A DNA stretch of 45,980 nt from NCBI GenBank assembly GCA_002396335.1, contig DGXN01000025.1, forward strand, positions 74,004 through 119,983, in the 5' to 3' direction. The position numbers and the translations under genes were made by a program. The notes under the pieces were generated by a model. It saw only the letters and a program-made list of their open reading frames with translations. It had not been told where the DNA came from and made no database searches. Source of the stretch: Bacteroidales bacterium UBA4231 (GTDB lineage: Bacteria > Bacteroidota > Bacteroidia > Bacteroidales > UBA932). Shown piece by piece: positions 34,291 through 41,529 of this stretch (positions are counted from its first letter, which is position 1; each line of letters begins with the position of its first letter).

Positions 34291-35908
34291 TGGCCGGCTG
34301 CTGAAGGGCGGTGTGAAGCTGCTCGTCATAGCGGAGGCGCATCCGGATGCCGGCTTCCTGGAAATAATACCTGACGACGATCTCCTCTTCGATGAAGGGG
34401 ATGATTTCGTCTTTCTTGAGCCGGAGGAAGTCTTCTTTGCTCATGTCCAGTTTGCTCTGGAGCGCAGCCAGTTCTGCGGCTGTGGTTTCTTCCAGACCGT
34501 CTTCTTTCAGGTTTTTCTTCACTTCGTCCAGATAGGCGCGGGCGGAGGAGCGGTAGTCGAACTCTTTGTCGGCCGCAAAGGCGACGAAGTTGTCGTACTC
34601 CTGGAAGTGGAAGTCTTCCACGGCGGGGATGGATTCGTGCTCCCGGACGTACTGAAGGGCATATTGCTCGATGATTCCGTTCAGCACCAGCGAGTAGGTG
34701 AGGCGGGAATAGCGCTTGGCTTTGACTTCGTGGTCGGGGGTGATGCCGCCGCCGTCGCGGACTGTGCGTCCGTGCGCCGTGGTGAAGGTATGGGTGAGCG
34801 AATCGGGAATGTGGCCGACGCTGCCGTCTTCGTTGCGGTGGGAGTAGTCGATGGCCTGGACGCATCGGCCCGAAGGGGTGTAGTATTTGGCGGTGGTGAG
34901 CTTGAGCTGGCCGCTGTAGGGGAGGGGCCGGATGCTCTGCACCAGTCCCTTGCCGAAGGTGCGGGTCCCGACGATGGTGGCGCGGTCATAGTCCTGCAGC
35001 GCTCCGGATACGATTTCAGAGGCCGATGCACTCCCGCTGTCCACCAGCACCAGGATGGGGATCTCGGTGTCCACAGGGTCGGTGGAGGTCTTGTAAACCT
35101 GCTCCGAACCTGCCGCCCGGCCTTTGGCGGTGACGACGACGGAGCCTTTGGGCACGAACAGGGAAACGATGTTCACCGCTTCGTGCATGAGGCCGCCGCC
35201 ATTGCCGCGCAGATCCAGCACCAGCCGCTGCATGCCCTGGGCTTTGAGGGTCTGGTATGCATCCCGGATTGCCTGGCCCACGCCTTCCGTGAATTTGTTC
35301 ATGAGGATGTAACCGTCGGCCCCGTTGAGCATGCCGACGTATTCGACGGCCGGGAGGACGATGCGTTCGCGCACGACGGGGACTTCAATCACCTCGCCGG
35401 CTTTCCAGGTGGGGCCGCCGCGGAGTTTCTTGACGGAGAAGACGACTTTGGTGCCGGGTTTCCCGCGCATGCGCTCCGAGCTTTCCTGGCTGGTGAGCCC
35501 GTGGGTGGAGGTGCCGTCGATGGAGAGGATCTCGTCGCCGCAGCGGAGGCCTGCCCTTGCGGCCGGTGAGCCTTCGTAGGGCTCGTTGATGGTTACGTTG
35601 CCGTTTACGTCCGGCTTATAGATGATGGCGCCGATGCCCCCGTAGGTGTTGGAGAGCATCATCTGGAAATCTTCCTGCTCTTCCTCGGGGACGTATACGG
35701 TATAGGGATCCAGCGATGCGAGCATGGCATCCACGGCTTCGCGCTCGATCCGGCCCACTTCCAGTGAGTCTACGTAGGAGCGGTTCAGTTCCTTCAGGAT
35801 AGCGTTGTTCACTTCCACCCATTTCCCCAGGGTGAAACTTTTGGACTGGGCCGATGCCGCCACGCAAACCGCCGCCGACAGGGCCAAAATAAGGCTGATT
35901 CGTTTCAT
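34280..35908 (-). CDS. C-terminal processing peptidase (S41 family)
   Basis: 542 residues with a signal peptide (about 1-20). A PDZ domain (about 85-165: TYGGIGAIIYKP, GSPAARAGLRCGDEILSIDG) precedes the S41 protease core, with LVLDLRGNGGGLMHEAV and the Ser/Lys dyad: Ser295 in SGSASASE and Lys320 in GTRTFGKGLVQ, 25 residues apart as in Prc/CtpA. It cleaves periplasmic proteins at nonpolar C-termini. The protein has an extra C-terminal helical region (about 400-542). A predicted promoter puts the transcript start only about 4 nt before the ATG. Confidence 0.93.
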   Translation of the reverse strand: MKRISLILALSAAVCVAASAQSKSFTLGKWVEVNNAILKELNRSYVDSLEVGRIEREAVDAMLASLDPYTVYVPEEEQEDFQMMLSNTYGGIGAIIYKPDVNGNVTINEPYEGSPAARAGLRCGDEILSIDGTSTHGLTSQESSERMRGKPGTKVVFSVKKLRGGPTWKAGEVIEVPVVRERIVLPAVEYVGMLNGADGYILMNKFTEGVGQAIRDAYQTLKAQGMQRLVLDLRGNGGGLMHEAVNIVSLFVPKGSVVVTAKGRAAGSEQVYKTSTDPVDTEIPILVLVDSGSASASEIVSGALQDYDRATIVGTRTFGKGLVQSIRPLPYSGQLKLTTAKYYTPSGRCVQAIDYSHRNEDGSVGHIPDSLTHTFTTAHGRTVRDGGGITPDHEVKAKRYSRLTYSLVLNGIIEQYALQYVREHESIPAVEDFHFQEYDNFVAFAADKEFDYRSSARAYLDEVKKNLKEDGLEETTAAELAALQSKLDMSKEDFLRLKKDEIIPFIEEEIVVRYYFQEAGIRMRLRYDEQLHTALQQPAITF

Positions 35909-35915
35909 AGCTCGG

Positions 35916-35923
35916 CAAAGATA
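35916..35923 (-). promoter_or_regulatory. -7 element of the S41 peptidase gene
   Basis: TATCTTTG on the minus strand, 7 nt before ATG 35908, implying a nearly leaderless transcript. Confidence 0.6.
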
Positions 35924-35959
35924 GCAAAAATAGTGCTAAGTGCGAATGGGGCGGACGGA

Positions 35960-35991
35960 TTTGCAAAATCGGCCGGAATGCCGTATTTTTG
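35960..35991 (+). promoter_or_regulatory. Promoter of the gene at 36115
   Basis: TTTG at 35960-35963, a 20-nt spacer and TATTTTTG at 35984-35991. The predicted start at about 35995 leaves an unusually long leader of about 120 nt. Confidence 0.7.
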
Positions 35992-36114
35992 CAGCCGATT
36001 TCCACCGACAGTATTCTGAAACCCGGGCGATGGCCCGCCGGAGCATTGCGCTCAGGGTGTACTGTACACCTGCGGACCGGGGACCCGGGAAGTTCTTTCA
36101 AATACTGTTTTTCT

Positions 36115-36633
36115 ATGTCAAGTAAAAAGTATACGCTTGTTGCCTGGACCGGGAATGGCAGTCTCCGGATGGTCCCTTCCCTTGTCAATGTCGCTTCGGA
36201 ACCCTACAGGGAGAGGATCGGGCAGCTGGAGGCCCGCTGGGAGGAGGTGGAGGACGAGATGGGCTGGCTGCTCGCCCGGAGCCGGGCGCATGAGCGGTTC
36301 GCGCGGTTCCTGCTGAGTGTCGGCCACCCGAGGGAGGCTTACGGGGAGTATAAGAAAGCGGCCATGGTCTGCGCTTACTGCTCGGACGACCTCTGGCTCC
36401 AGGGCGAAAGCTGCGATTTCCCCGCCCTCCCGCTTCTGTACCGCTTTCTGTCCATGCATCGGCAGTGCGTCTGCCTGGCCCTGAAGGATGAATACCTCAG
36501 CCGCTGCTACAAAGGCAGTGACCTTGAGGGGCAATACCTCTTTTTTACGCTGGATGACCGGATTACCGACCGGGAGTTTTCCGAGAGCTATGCGAGCATG
36601 CGGGCCTGGCGGTTCGGGAATTGTTCCCGCTGA
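36115..36633 (+). CDS. Hypothetical protein, 172 residues
   Basis: The ATG at 36115 gives MSSKKYTLVAWTGNGSLRMV; longer upstream readings have poor, arginine-rich composition and are less likely. The protein is soluble and mostly helical, with an amphipathic helix (YRERIGQLEARWEEVEDEMG), a TPR-like segment (HERFARFLLSVGHPREAYGEYKKAAMVCAYC) and several cysteines. I do not recognise a family; a role as a TPR-like adaptor is only a guess. It has its own promoter and a 31-codon open frame in its leader (36030-36125) that overlaps its start by 11 nt. Its last 71 nt overlap the convergent EamA gene. Confidence 0.65.
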   Translation: MSSKKYTLVAWTGNGSLRMVPSLVNVASEPYRERIGQLEARWEEVEDEMGWLLARSRAHERFARFLLSVGHPREAYGEYKKAAMVCAYCSDDLWLQGESCDFPALPLLYRFLSMHRQCVCLALKDEYLSRCYKGSDLEGQYLFFTLDDRITDREFSESYASMRAWRFGNCSR

Positions 36634-37522
36634 CACCGGCCCGGCTTTTGGACACGAGCACGACGCCGCCCACAACCAGGACGGAGGCCAGCACTTTCTG
36701 CCAGGTGATCACATCCAGGCCGGCCCAGATGCTGACGATGGTGGCGATGATGGGCTGCAGGTAGGAATACATGCTCACCAGCGTTGGCCGGATGAATTTC
36801 TGGCCGAAAGGAATCAGGAAATAGGCGACGAAGGTCGCAAAGAAGATCAGGTAGCCGATCTCCCAGGCCACGTTCCCGGGGATGGCCGTATAGTCGGTCG
36901 TGAGGAGTCCTTTCCCGGAGATGGGCAGAGAAACGATGAGCGAGAAGAGGAAGGACCATTTCATGAAGGTCACTACGCTGTATTTGGAAATCACCGGGCG
37001 GAAGAAGCCCAGGTACAGCGAGAAGCTGAGGCTGTTCACCAGCAGCAGGGCGATTCCCCACGGCGAGGTCACCGCCGCTCCGCCTTCATGCACGGAATTG
37101 AAAATCAGAAACAGGATGCCGGCGAAGCTCAGCGCGACTCCGCCGGCTTTCTTTCCGGTGATGGGCTCGCCCAGGAAAAGGAAGGCGAAGATCATCGTAA
37201 AGATGGGCCCGAGGGTGCCGATGATGGCGGTATCGATGGCCGATGTCATGGTAATGGCCATGAGGAAGGTCATCTGCGGGACGAAAAGGCCCACCAGCGA
37301 TGCGGCGGCGATTTTCCAGTAGTCAGCCCGGTCGATTTTTTCGGCCGGCATGAAAAAGGAGATGAGCCAGAAAAGCGCCGTGGCGCCGATGGCCCGCAGC
37401 GTAAACAGGACATACGGCGAAACCGTCGCCGAGTTTGCAATATCCTTGCAGAACACCAGGTTCAGGCCGAAGATGGTGTACGCGGCGGCGATGGAAAGGT
37501 GTCCTTTGAGTGAATCTTGCAT
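36563..37522 (-). CDS. EamA/DMT-family transporter
   Basis: 319 residues from ATG 37522, with ten hydrophobic helices in two EamA repeats (about 8-140 and 155-295). Typical features are FTLRAIGATALFWLISFF, TIIGTLGPIFTMIFAFLFLGEPITGKKAGGVALSFAGILFL in the first repeat and SYLQPIIATIVSIWAGLDVITWQKVLASVLVVGGVVLV in the second. Family members export or import small metabolites; the substrate cannot be told. The C-terminal tail is basic and Ser-rich and is encoded in DNA shared with the convergent gene at 36115. Confidence 0.92.
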   Translation of the reverse strand: MQDSLKGHLSIAAAYTIFGLNLVFCKDIANSATVSPYVLFTLRAIGATALFWLISFFMPAEKIDRADYWKIAAASLVGLFVPQMTFLMAITMTSAIDTAIIGTLGPIFTMIFAFLFLGEPITGKKAGGVALSFAGILFLIFNSVHEGGAAVTSPWGIALLLVNSLSFSLYLGFFRPVISKYSVVTFMKWSFLFSLIVSLPISGKGLLTTDYTAIPGNVAWEIGYLIFFATFVAYFLIPFGQKFIRPTLVSMYSYLQPIIATIVSIWAGLDVITWQKVLASVLVVGGVVLVSKSRAGVSGNNSRTARPACSHSSRKTPGR

Positions 37523-37571
37523 CACGACCTCCGGTTCTCAAGTTCTCTGACTTCCATAGTGGAATTTTTTG

Positions 37572-37579
37572 CAAACTTA
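37572..37579 (-). promoter_or_regulatory. -7 element of the EamA gene
   Basis: TAAGTTTG on the minus strand, 49 nt before ATG 37522. No clear -33 box. Confidence 0.45.
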
Positions 37580-37691
37580 CGCAAATTATTCCGGAAATGG
37601 GGCTCTCCGGCCGATTTTCTGATGGATGGGGACTGCTGGGGGGATTTTTGACGGCTGGGGGCTGCCGGCTGGGGCTGCCGTCAGGGGGATC

Positions 37692-37816
37692 CCTCCCGGG
37701 GGCTCCAGTCGCTTCGCTCCTTCCGTACCCTCCCACCGTATCCTTCGTCATCCGCTTGTCGCGGATAACTTGTCTCCGGCGGGCCCCTCCCTCTTCCCAT
37801 GGCCGAGGGTGGATTC
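37692..37816 (+). repeat. 168-bp TIR element, copy B (no right terminal repeat)
   Basis: The core from GGCTCCAGTCGCT through CCATGGCCGAGGG is nearly identical to copy C. The left terminal repeat is degraded (a GGATGGGGACTG match remains at about 37623), the right one is absent, and copy C begins 4 nt later, so B and C form a tandem. Confidence 0.7.
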
Positions 37817-37819
37817 GTT

Positions 37820-37987
37820 GACGGATGGGGACTCCCGACCGGGGGGGCTCCAGTCGCTGCGCTCCTTCCGTACCCTCCCACCGTATCCTTCGTCATCCGC
37901 TGCCGCGGATAACTTGTCTCCGGCGGGCCCCTCCCTCTCCCCATGGCCGAGGGGGGCCATGCCCCCGGTCGGGAGTCCCCAACCGTC
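37820..37987 (+). repeat. 168-bp element with 26-bp terminal inverted repeats, copy C (complete)
   Basis: Left end 37820-37845 and right end 37962-37987 are reverse complements with one mismatch; their shared core is GGGGACTCCCGACCGGGGG. The inside holds the conserved block TACCCTCCCACCGTATCC and a GC-rich hairpin around CCATGG. No open frame of interest. It behaves like a MITE or a large structured extragenic repeat. Confidence 0.8.
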
Positions 37988-38025
37988 GCCGCTGCTCAGT
38001 GCCTGGAATGAGGCTATGGTTTTGT

Positions 38026-38130
38026 GTGGCACTTAAGTGGCTGATAGTCAGCCAGATGCTGAAATCGCCTACGTCATTTTGCCGGAGGCGATTTCAGGAA
38101 GTAGCTCAGGGTCAATTACTTACTTGCCAC
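38026..38130 (+). repeat. TTAAGTG repeat module, copy 2
   Basis: Bounded by GTGGCA (38026-38031) and TGCCAC (38125-38130). It shares CACTTAAGTGGCTGATA and GATGCTGAAATCG near the start and GTCAATTACTTACTT near the end with the block at 33515-33586, and contains an additional hairpin with arms GAAATCGCC (38061-38069) and GGCGATTTC (38087-38095). Confidence 0.6.
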
Positions 38131-38167
38131 GGGTAGAATGGTGTAATTGAGGATATACGCCCTGGTT

Positions 38168-38411
38168 GGTGCAGGCCCTCTGCATTTTGGCGCAGGTGTT
38201 ACGACAAATGGTGCAGGTGCTGCTGTTTTGGTGCAGGTCTCGGTGTTTTTGGAGCAGGTCTCGGTGTTTCTGGCGCAGGTGTCTTCTTTTTTGGAGCAGG
38301 TGTCACGATAAGTGGCGCAGGTGTTACGGCAAATGGTGCAGGTGCGATTTTGGGTGGGGGACCTGCGCCAAAGATGAGGGAACCTGCTCCATTTTGGCTT
38401 GGACTTGCGCC
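38168..38411 (+). repeat. 21-bp phased repeat array 1: nine forward and three inverted units
   Basis: Forward units GGYGCAGGT (one GGTGCAGGC, two GGAGCAGGT) start at 38168, 38189, 38210, 38230, 38251, 38272, 38293, 38314 and 38335: 21-bp spacing with one 20-bp step. Twelve variable, T-rich bases separate them. Then the orientation flips: ACCTGCGCC 38361, ACCTGCTCC 38382 and ACTTGCGCC 38403, again 21 bp apart. The last forward and first inverted unit can form a 9-bp stem. The array is not coding by appearance, although 21 bp keeps all frames in register. Confidence 0.85.
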
Positions 38412-38458
38412 AAACAAGCCTGGGGATGTTGTTTTTGGGAACGGTGTGGGGCAAAAAT

Positions 38459-38493
38459 GGGAATGGTCTGTTTTTTAGTTTGGGACCATTCCC
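38459..38493 (+). repeat. Isolated hairpin
   Basis: Perfect 10-bp stem GGGAATGGTC / GACCATTCCC with a 15-nt loop containing six Ts. Not followed by a U-run, so not a normal terminator. Confidence 0.6.
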
Positions 38494-38576
38494 GGCGATA
38501 TCGCCCCAGAGCCCCCTCCAAGGCCATTTCCACGGTGATGGTCCTCCACCCATATCCCGTAGATTTCGCCTGTGAA

Positions 38577-38744
38577 GGTTGGGGACTCCCGACCGGGGGG
38601 CTCCGTTCCGCTTCGCTCCACTCCGAACCCTCCCACTGTATCCTGCGTCATCCGCTTGACGCGGATAACTTGTCTCCAGCGGGCCCCTCCCTCTTCCCAT
38701 GGCCGAGGGGGGCCATGCCCCCCGGGAGGGAGACCCCATCCGTC
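38577..38744 (+). repeat. 168-bp TIR element, copy D (diverged)
   Basis: The left end has GGTTGGGGACTCCCGACC; the right end read inwards is GACGGATGGGGTCTCCCTCC, an imperfect match. The core differs from copy C at scattered positions (for example CTCCACTCCGAACCC). It ends 10 nt from the stop codon of the leftward DUF4230-like gene, where it would lie in the 3' untranslated region. Confidence 0.75.
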
Positions 38745-38754
38745 AGACCCCCCC

Positions 38755-39816
38755 CTACTCGCTCAGCAGTTTCGGCTCGGAGGTGCCGATGGTGCTGCTG
38801 AGCACGTCGGCCATGAGGAACATGTTGGAGACGATGGGGTAGATGCGGCCGTCCTGGATGTGCTCTTTCAGGGAGTACCAGGTGGCGGAGGAGTCCTCGA
38901 TATGGTCGGAGAATTCGATGCCGGGGAAGCGCTGGGCAAGGTTTTCGCGGAAGACGGCGGTGTAGTGCGCGCACAGGGCGTCCACTTCGCCCTGGAGGGC
39001 GGCGTCGGCTTCCCGGGAGCGGATGTCGGCGTAGGCTTCGGTGAACTCGCGGTACAGTTCGGAGTTGTTGATGGAGAGGCCTTCGAGGTTTTCGTTCAGG
39101 AGCCAGCAGTGGTTCACCTCGTCGGGGTCGGGCTGGATGGCGAGGTCGTTGAGTTTGCAGAATTTAACCCCGAACAGGGTCAGCTTGCCGCCGTCGGTAG
39201 AGAATTTGATCTTCGTGAAATCCAGGCCGATGGACGCCTTCACATAATACTTGCCGATATAGAGCACCTTCTTCTCGCCGGGATGGGCAATCCCGTCCAC
39301 CCACTTGGAGATGCGGTTGAAGACGCCTTTGGGGTCGGACAGTTTGTAGGAAGGGTCGTCCAGGAAGCGGGAAAGGGGCTCTTCCTTGACGATGTACCCC
39401 TCTTTGTCGAAGGTCATCGTCTCCACCTTGAAGGTGAAATTCACATTGGCGGGAACGCTGGCGGTCTGTGCCCAGGTGTCCAGCCGGCTCTCCAGTTCCC
39501 GGTTGCGGTTTTCGAGGGAGGTCACTTTGTCCTGCAGTTCCAGCCGGGCCTGCTCCTGCTGCGCCAGGTCTTTGGCCCGTTCATTGAACTCGCTTTGGAT
39601 GAGCTTGTTGATGGGCTGGATGGCCATGAGCATCAGGATGACCGTGATGACATTGGAAAGGATCAGGGCCAGCGGCGCCGCCAGGCGGGGGAAAAAGAGG
39701 AACAGGCCCACGTTGCAGGCGATCAGCAGGAAGCAGCCGGCCGTAATGAGGTAGCTGGACGCCACCCGGCCCCGGTCCAGCGCGGACCGCACGGCCTTTT
39801 GAATGAATAAACCCAT
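38755..39816 (-). CDS. Membrane-anchored coiled-coil protein, DUF4230-like
   Basis: 353 residues. Two membrane helices (about 20-40, YLITAGCFLLIACNVGLFLFF, and 47-66, LALILSNVITVILMLMAIQP) are followed by a coiled coil (about 72-112, heptads in EFNERAKDLAQQEQARLELQ) and an alpha/beta domain with KKVLYIGKYYVKASIGLDFTKI, VKFCKLNDLAIQPDPDEVNHC and a helical C-terminus. The strand pattern reminds me of DUF4230, a domain of unknown function; this match is tentative. It is the last gene of the dinB operon, 23 nt after the DUF4251 gene. Confidence 0.65.
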   Translation of the reverse strand: MGLFIQKAVRSALDRGRVASSYLITAGCFLLIACNVGLFLFFPRLAAPLALILSNVITVILMLMAIQPINKLIQSEFNERAKDLAQQEQARLELQDKVTSLENRNRELESRLDTWAQTASVPANVNFTFKVETMTFDKEGYIVKEEPLSRFLDDPSYKLSDPKGVFNRISKWVDGIAHPGEKKVLYIGKYYVKASIGLDFTKIKFSTDGGKLTLFGVKFCKLNDLAIQPDPDEVNHCWLLNENLEGLSINNSELYREFTEAYADIRSREADAALQGEVDALCAHYTAVFRENLAQRFPGIEFSDHIEDSSATWYSLKEHIQDGRIYPIVSNMFLMADVLSSTIGTSEPKLLSE

Positions 39817-39839
39817 AGTCTTGTACTTTATTCCAATAT

Positions 39840-40310
39840 TTACCGCAGGCTTCCGCGGTAGGAGATGTCGTCGCGGTTGCGGCTGTGGACGTGGACGTCG
39901 GCACTGCCGTTGTCGAAGACGGTGATGGTGTAGACGAAGATGTCTTCCCCGTTGGCCACGGTGACGACAATTTCCCGCCTGTCACCCACCAGTCCGCTGT
40001 CGGAATAGGCCGATATCTTCTCCGTGAACGTCAGCCCCTTGCCGCCGCCGTAGGGCAGGTCGCGGGCTACGCCGAAGTACGGGAGGTGGGAGTCCAGGAC
40101 ATTGTCCTTCACGGAAACCGAATAGCTGTTCACGGCTTTCCCGGTGCCGCGGAGGGGAATCATGTAATTGATGTCAATTTCAAAGGAACGCTCATCCAGC
40201 TTCTGCTGGACCTCGGCGGCAATCTGCCGCCTTTCTTCAGGCGTCTGGCCGAATATGCCGCAGGCGGTCGCAAGGACCAGGGCCATCGTCAGGGCAAAGA
40301 ACTGTTTCAT
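39840..40310 (-). CDS. DUF4251 domain protein
   Basis: 156 residues with an export signal; LATAC at 13-17 could be a lipobox. The mature part follows DUF4251: a helix EERRQIAAEVQQKLDERSFEI, MIPLRGTGKAVNSYSVSVKD, HLPYFGVARDLPYGGGKGL and paired strands to the end. These periplasmic proteins of Bacteroidetes have no assigned function. The start lies 3 nt after the dinB stop, so the gene is in the dinB operon. Confidence 0.85.
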   Translation of the reverse strand: MKQFFALTMALVLATACGIFGQTPEERRQIAAEVQQKLDERSFEIDINYMIPLRGTGKAVNSYSVSVKDNVLDSHLPYFGVARDLPYGGGKGLTFTEKISAYSDSGLVGDRREIVVTVANGEDIFVYTITVFDNGSADVHVHSRNRDDISYRGSLR

Positions 40311-40313
40311 AGG

Positions 40314-41477
40314 CTATCTGTATTTCGATTTATGTTCACGGGCATATTCCTCGTCGTAGCGGCGGTCCCATTCCCGGTAGTACTCCATCTTCGGGTCTTC
40401 GAAAAGGGACATCTGCTCGAAGGATTCGTGGGTGAGTTTGGAAACCCCCAGGCCCACCTGCCGGATGGGGGTGGCTCCGTCCCAGGCTTCGGAAAGGAGG
40501 CGGCGGGCTTCGGCCAGGATGAGGGCGGTGACATCGGTGGGCTGCGCCATCTGGCACTGCTTCTGCGAGATGGTGAAGTCCCGGTATTTGACAAACATGG
40601 ACACGGTGGAGGCCTTGAACTTGTCGGCCCGGATGCGGTGCGCGACGATACAGGCCACATTGAAAAGGGCGCGGTCAATCTCGCGGGGGTCGTCCAGGTC
40701 GCGGGAGAAGGTCCTTTCGGCACTGCAGCTCTTGGCTTCCTGGACCTCCGTTTCTACGGGCGAGGAGTCCCGTCCGTTGGCGTTCTCGTGCAGCTGGGCG
40801 GCGAACTTGTTCCCCACCAGCCGCGCCAGCGACCCGGGATTCAGCTGCGCCAGCTGGCCGATGGTGTGGATCCCGTAGTCCGTGAGCCGCCGCTCCGTCT
40901 TCTTCCCGACCCAGAGGAGGTCCCGTACGGGCAGGGGCCACATCTTTTCGGGCACCTCGTCCTCCCAGAGGGTGTGCACCTTGTCCGGCTTCTCGAAGTC
41001 GGACGCCATCTTCGCCAGCAGCTTGTTGGAGCCGATCCCCACATTCACCGTGAACCCCAGTCGGGTCTTCACTTCGTCCTTGAGGCGGGTGGCCACTTCC
41101 ACCGGATTCCCCTGCGGGCAGCGGAACGTCATGTCCAGGAAACACTCGTCGATGGAAAACTGCTGCAGCACGGGGGAATAGGACCGGCAAATGCCGATAA
41201 ACCCTTCCGAACACTGCCTGTACCACGCCCAGTCGCCCTGGACGATGACCAGGCCGGGGCAGGTGCGGAGCGCCATCGACACCGGCTGCGCCGTCTTGAT
41301 GCCCAGTTTCTTCGCCGGGATGGATGCCGCCGTGATGATGCTCCGCCGGTCGTTGGGATCCCCCGAAACCACGCTGGGGACCAGCCGGATGTCCGGCTTC
41401 CCCTCCATCACTCCCTTCACCGCCGACCAGCTGAGGAAAGCGGAGTTCACATCGATATGGAAAATGATCCGGCGCAT
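40314..41477 (-). CDS. dinB: Y-family DNA polymerase (DNA polymerase IV type)
   Basis: 387 residues. Palm motif I HIDVNSAFLSW (7-17) and the catalytic SIDECFLDM with its Asp-Glu pair, helix-hairpin-helix DNA-binding region (WVGKKTERRLTDYGIHTIGQL) and a C-terminal little-finger domain (SAERTFSRDLDDPREI). It performs error-prone translesion synthesis. WSAVKG and the RRSIITAAS region are somewhat different from E. coli DinB, so it may belong to a UvrX/UmuC-like branch. It heads an operon with DUF4251 and DUF4230-like genes; the promoter implies a leaderless transcript. Confidence 0.9.
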   Translation of the reverse strand: MRRIIFHIDVNSAFLSWSAVKGVMEGKPDIRLVPSVVSGDPNDRRSIITAASIPAKKLGIKTAQPVSMALRTCPGLVIVQGDWAWYRQCSEGFIGICRSYSPVLQQFSIDECFLDMTFRCPQGNPVEVATRLKDEVKTRLGFTVNVGIGSNKLLAKMASDFEKPDKVHTLWEDEVPEKMWPLPVRDLLWVGKKTERRLTDYGIHTIGQLAQLNPGSLARLVGNKFAAQLHENANGRDSSPVETEVQEAKSCSAERTFSRDLDDPREIDRALFNVACIVAHRIRADKFKASTVSMFVKYRDFTISQKQCQMAQPTDVTALILAEARRLLSEAWDGATPIRQVGLGVSKLTHESFEQMSLFEDPKMEYYREWDRRYDEEYAREHKSKYR

Positions 41478-41481
41478 CGGA

Positions 41482-41489
41482 CAAATTTA
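41482..41489 (-). promoter_or_regulatory. -7 element of dinB
   Basis: TAAATTTG on the minus strand ends 4 nt before ATG 41477; the transcript would begin at or next to the start codon. Confidence 0.55.
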
Positions 41490-41508
41490 CTAAAAATAAT
41501 TCAGTAAA
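41486..41508. promoter_or_regulatory. Inverted repeat between dinB and the U32 peptidase gene
   Basis: TTTACT (41486-41491), 11 nt, AGTAAA (41503-41508). It overlaps the dinB -7 element and lies just upstream of the -7 element of the divergent gene, a place suited to a shared regulator such as a damage-response repressor. The match is only 6 bp per arm. Confidence 0.35.
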
Positions 41509-41516
41509 ATTATTCG

Positions 41517-41524
41517 TACCTTTG
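41517..41524 (+). promoter_or_regulatory. -7 element of the U32 peptidase gene
   Basis: TACCTTTG, 5 nt before ATG 41530; implies a leader of about 2 nt. Confidence 0.6.
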
Positions 41525-41529
41525 CAGCC

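Noticed and set aside
35616..36188. 190-codon minus-strand frame upstream of the S41 peptidase
   Set aside because: It runs in another frame through the peptidase N-terminus and two promoters and shows no domain.
38168..38411. CRISPR array
   Set aside because: Conserved part is only 9 bp, spacers 12 bp, units occur in both orientations, and no cas gene is present.
38168..38411. Iterons of a plasmid replication origin
   Set aside because: Unit length fits, but there is no replication initiator gene nearby and two such arrays lie among housekeeping genes.
38199..38417. Pro/Ala heptad-repeat protein on the minus strand (TPAPETPRPAPK-like)
   Set aside because: The heptads follow from the 21-bp DNA period, several other frames are equally open, and no promoter or start context was seen.
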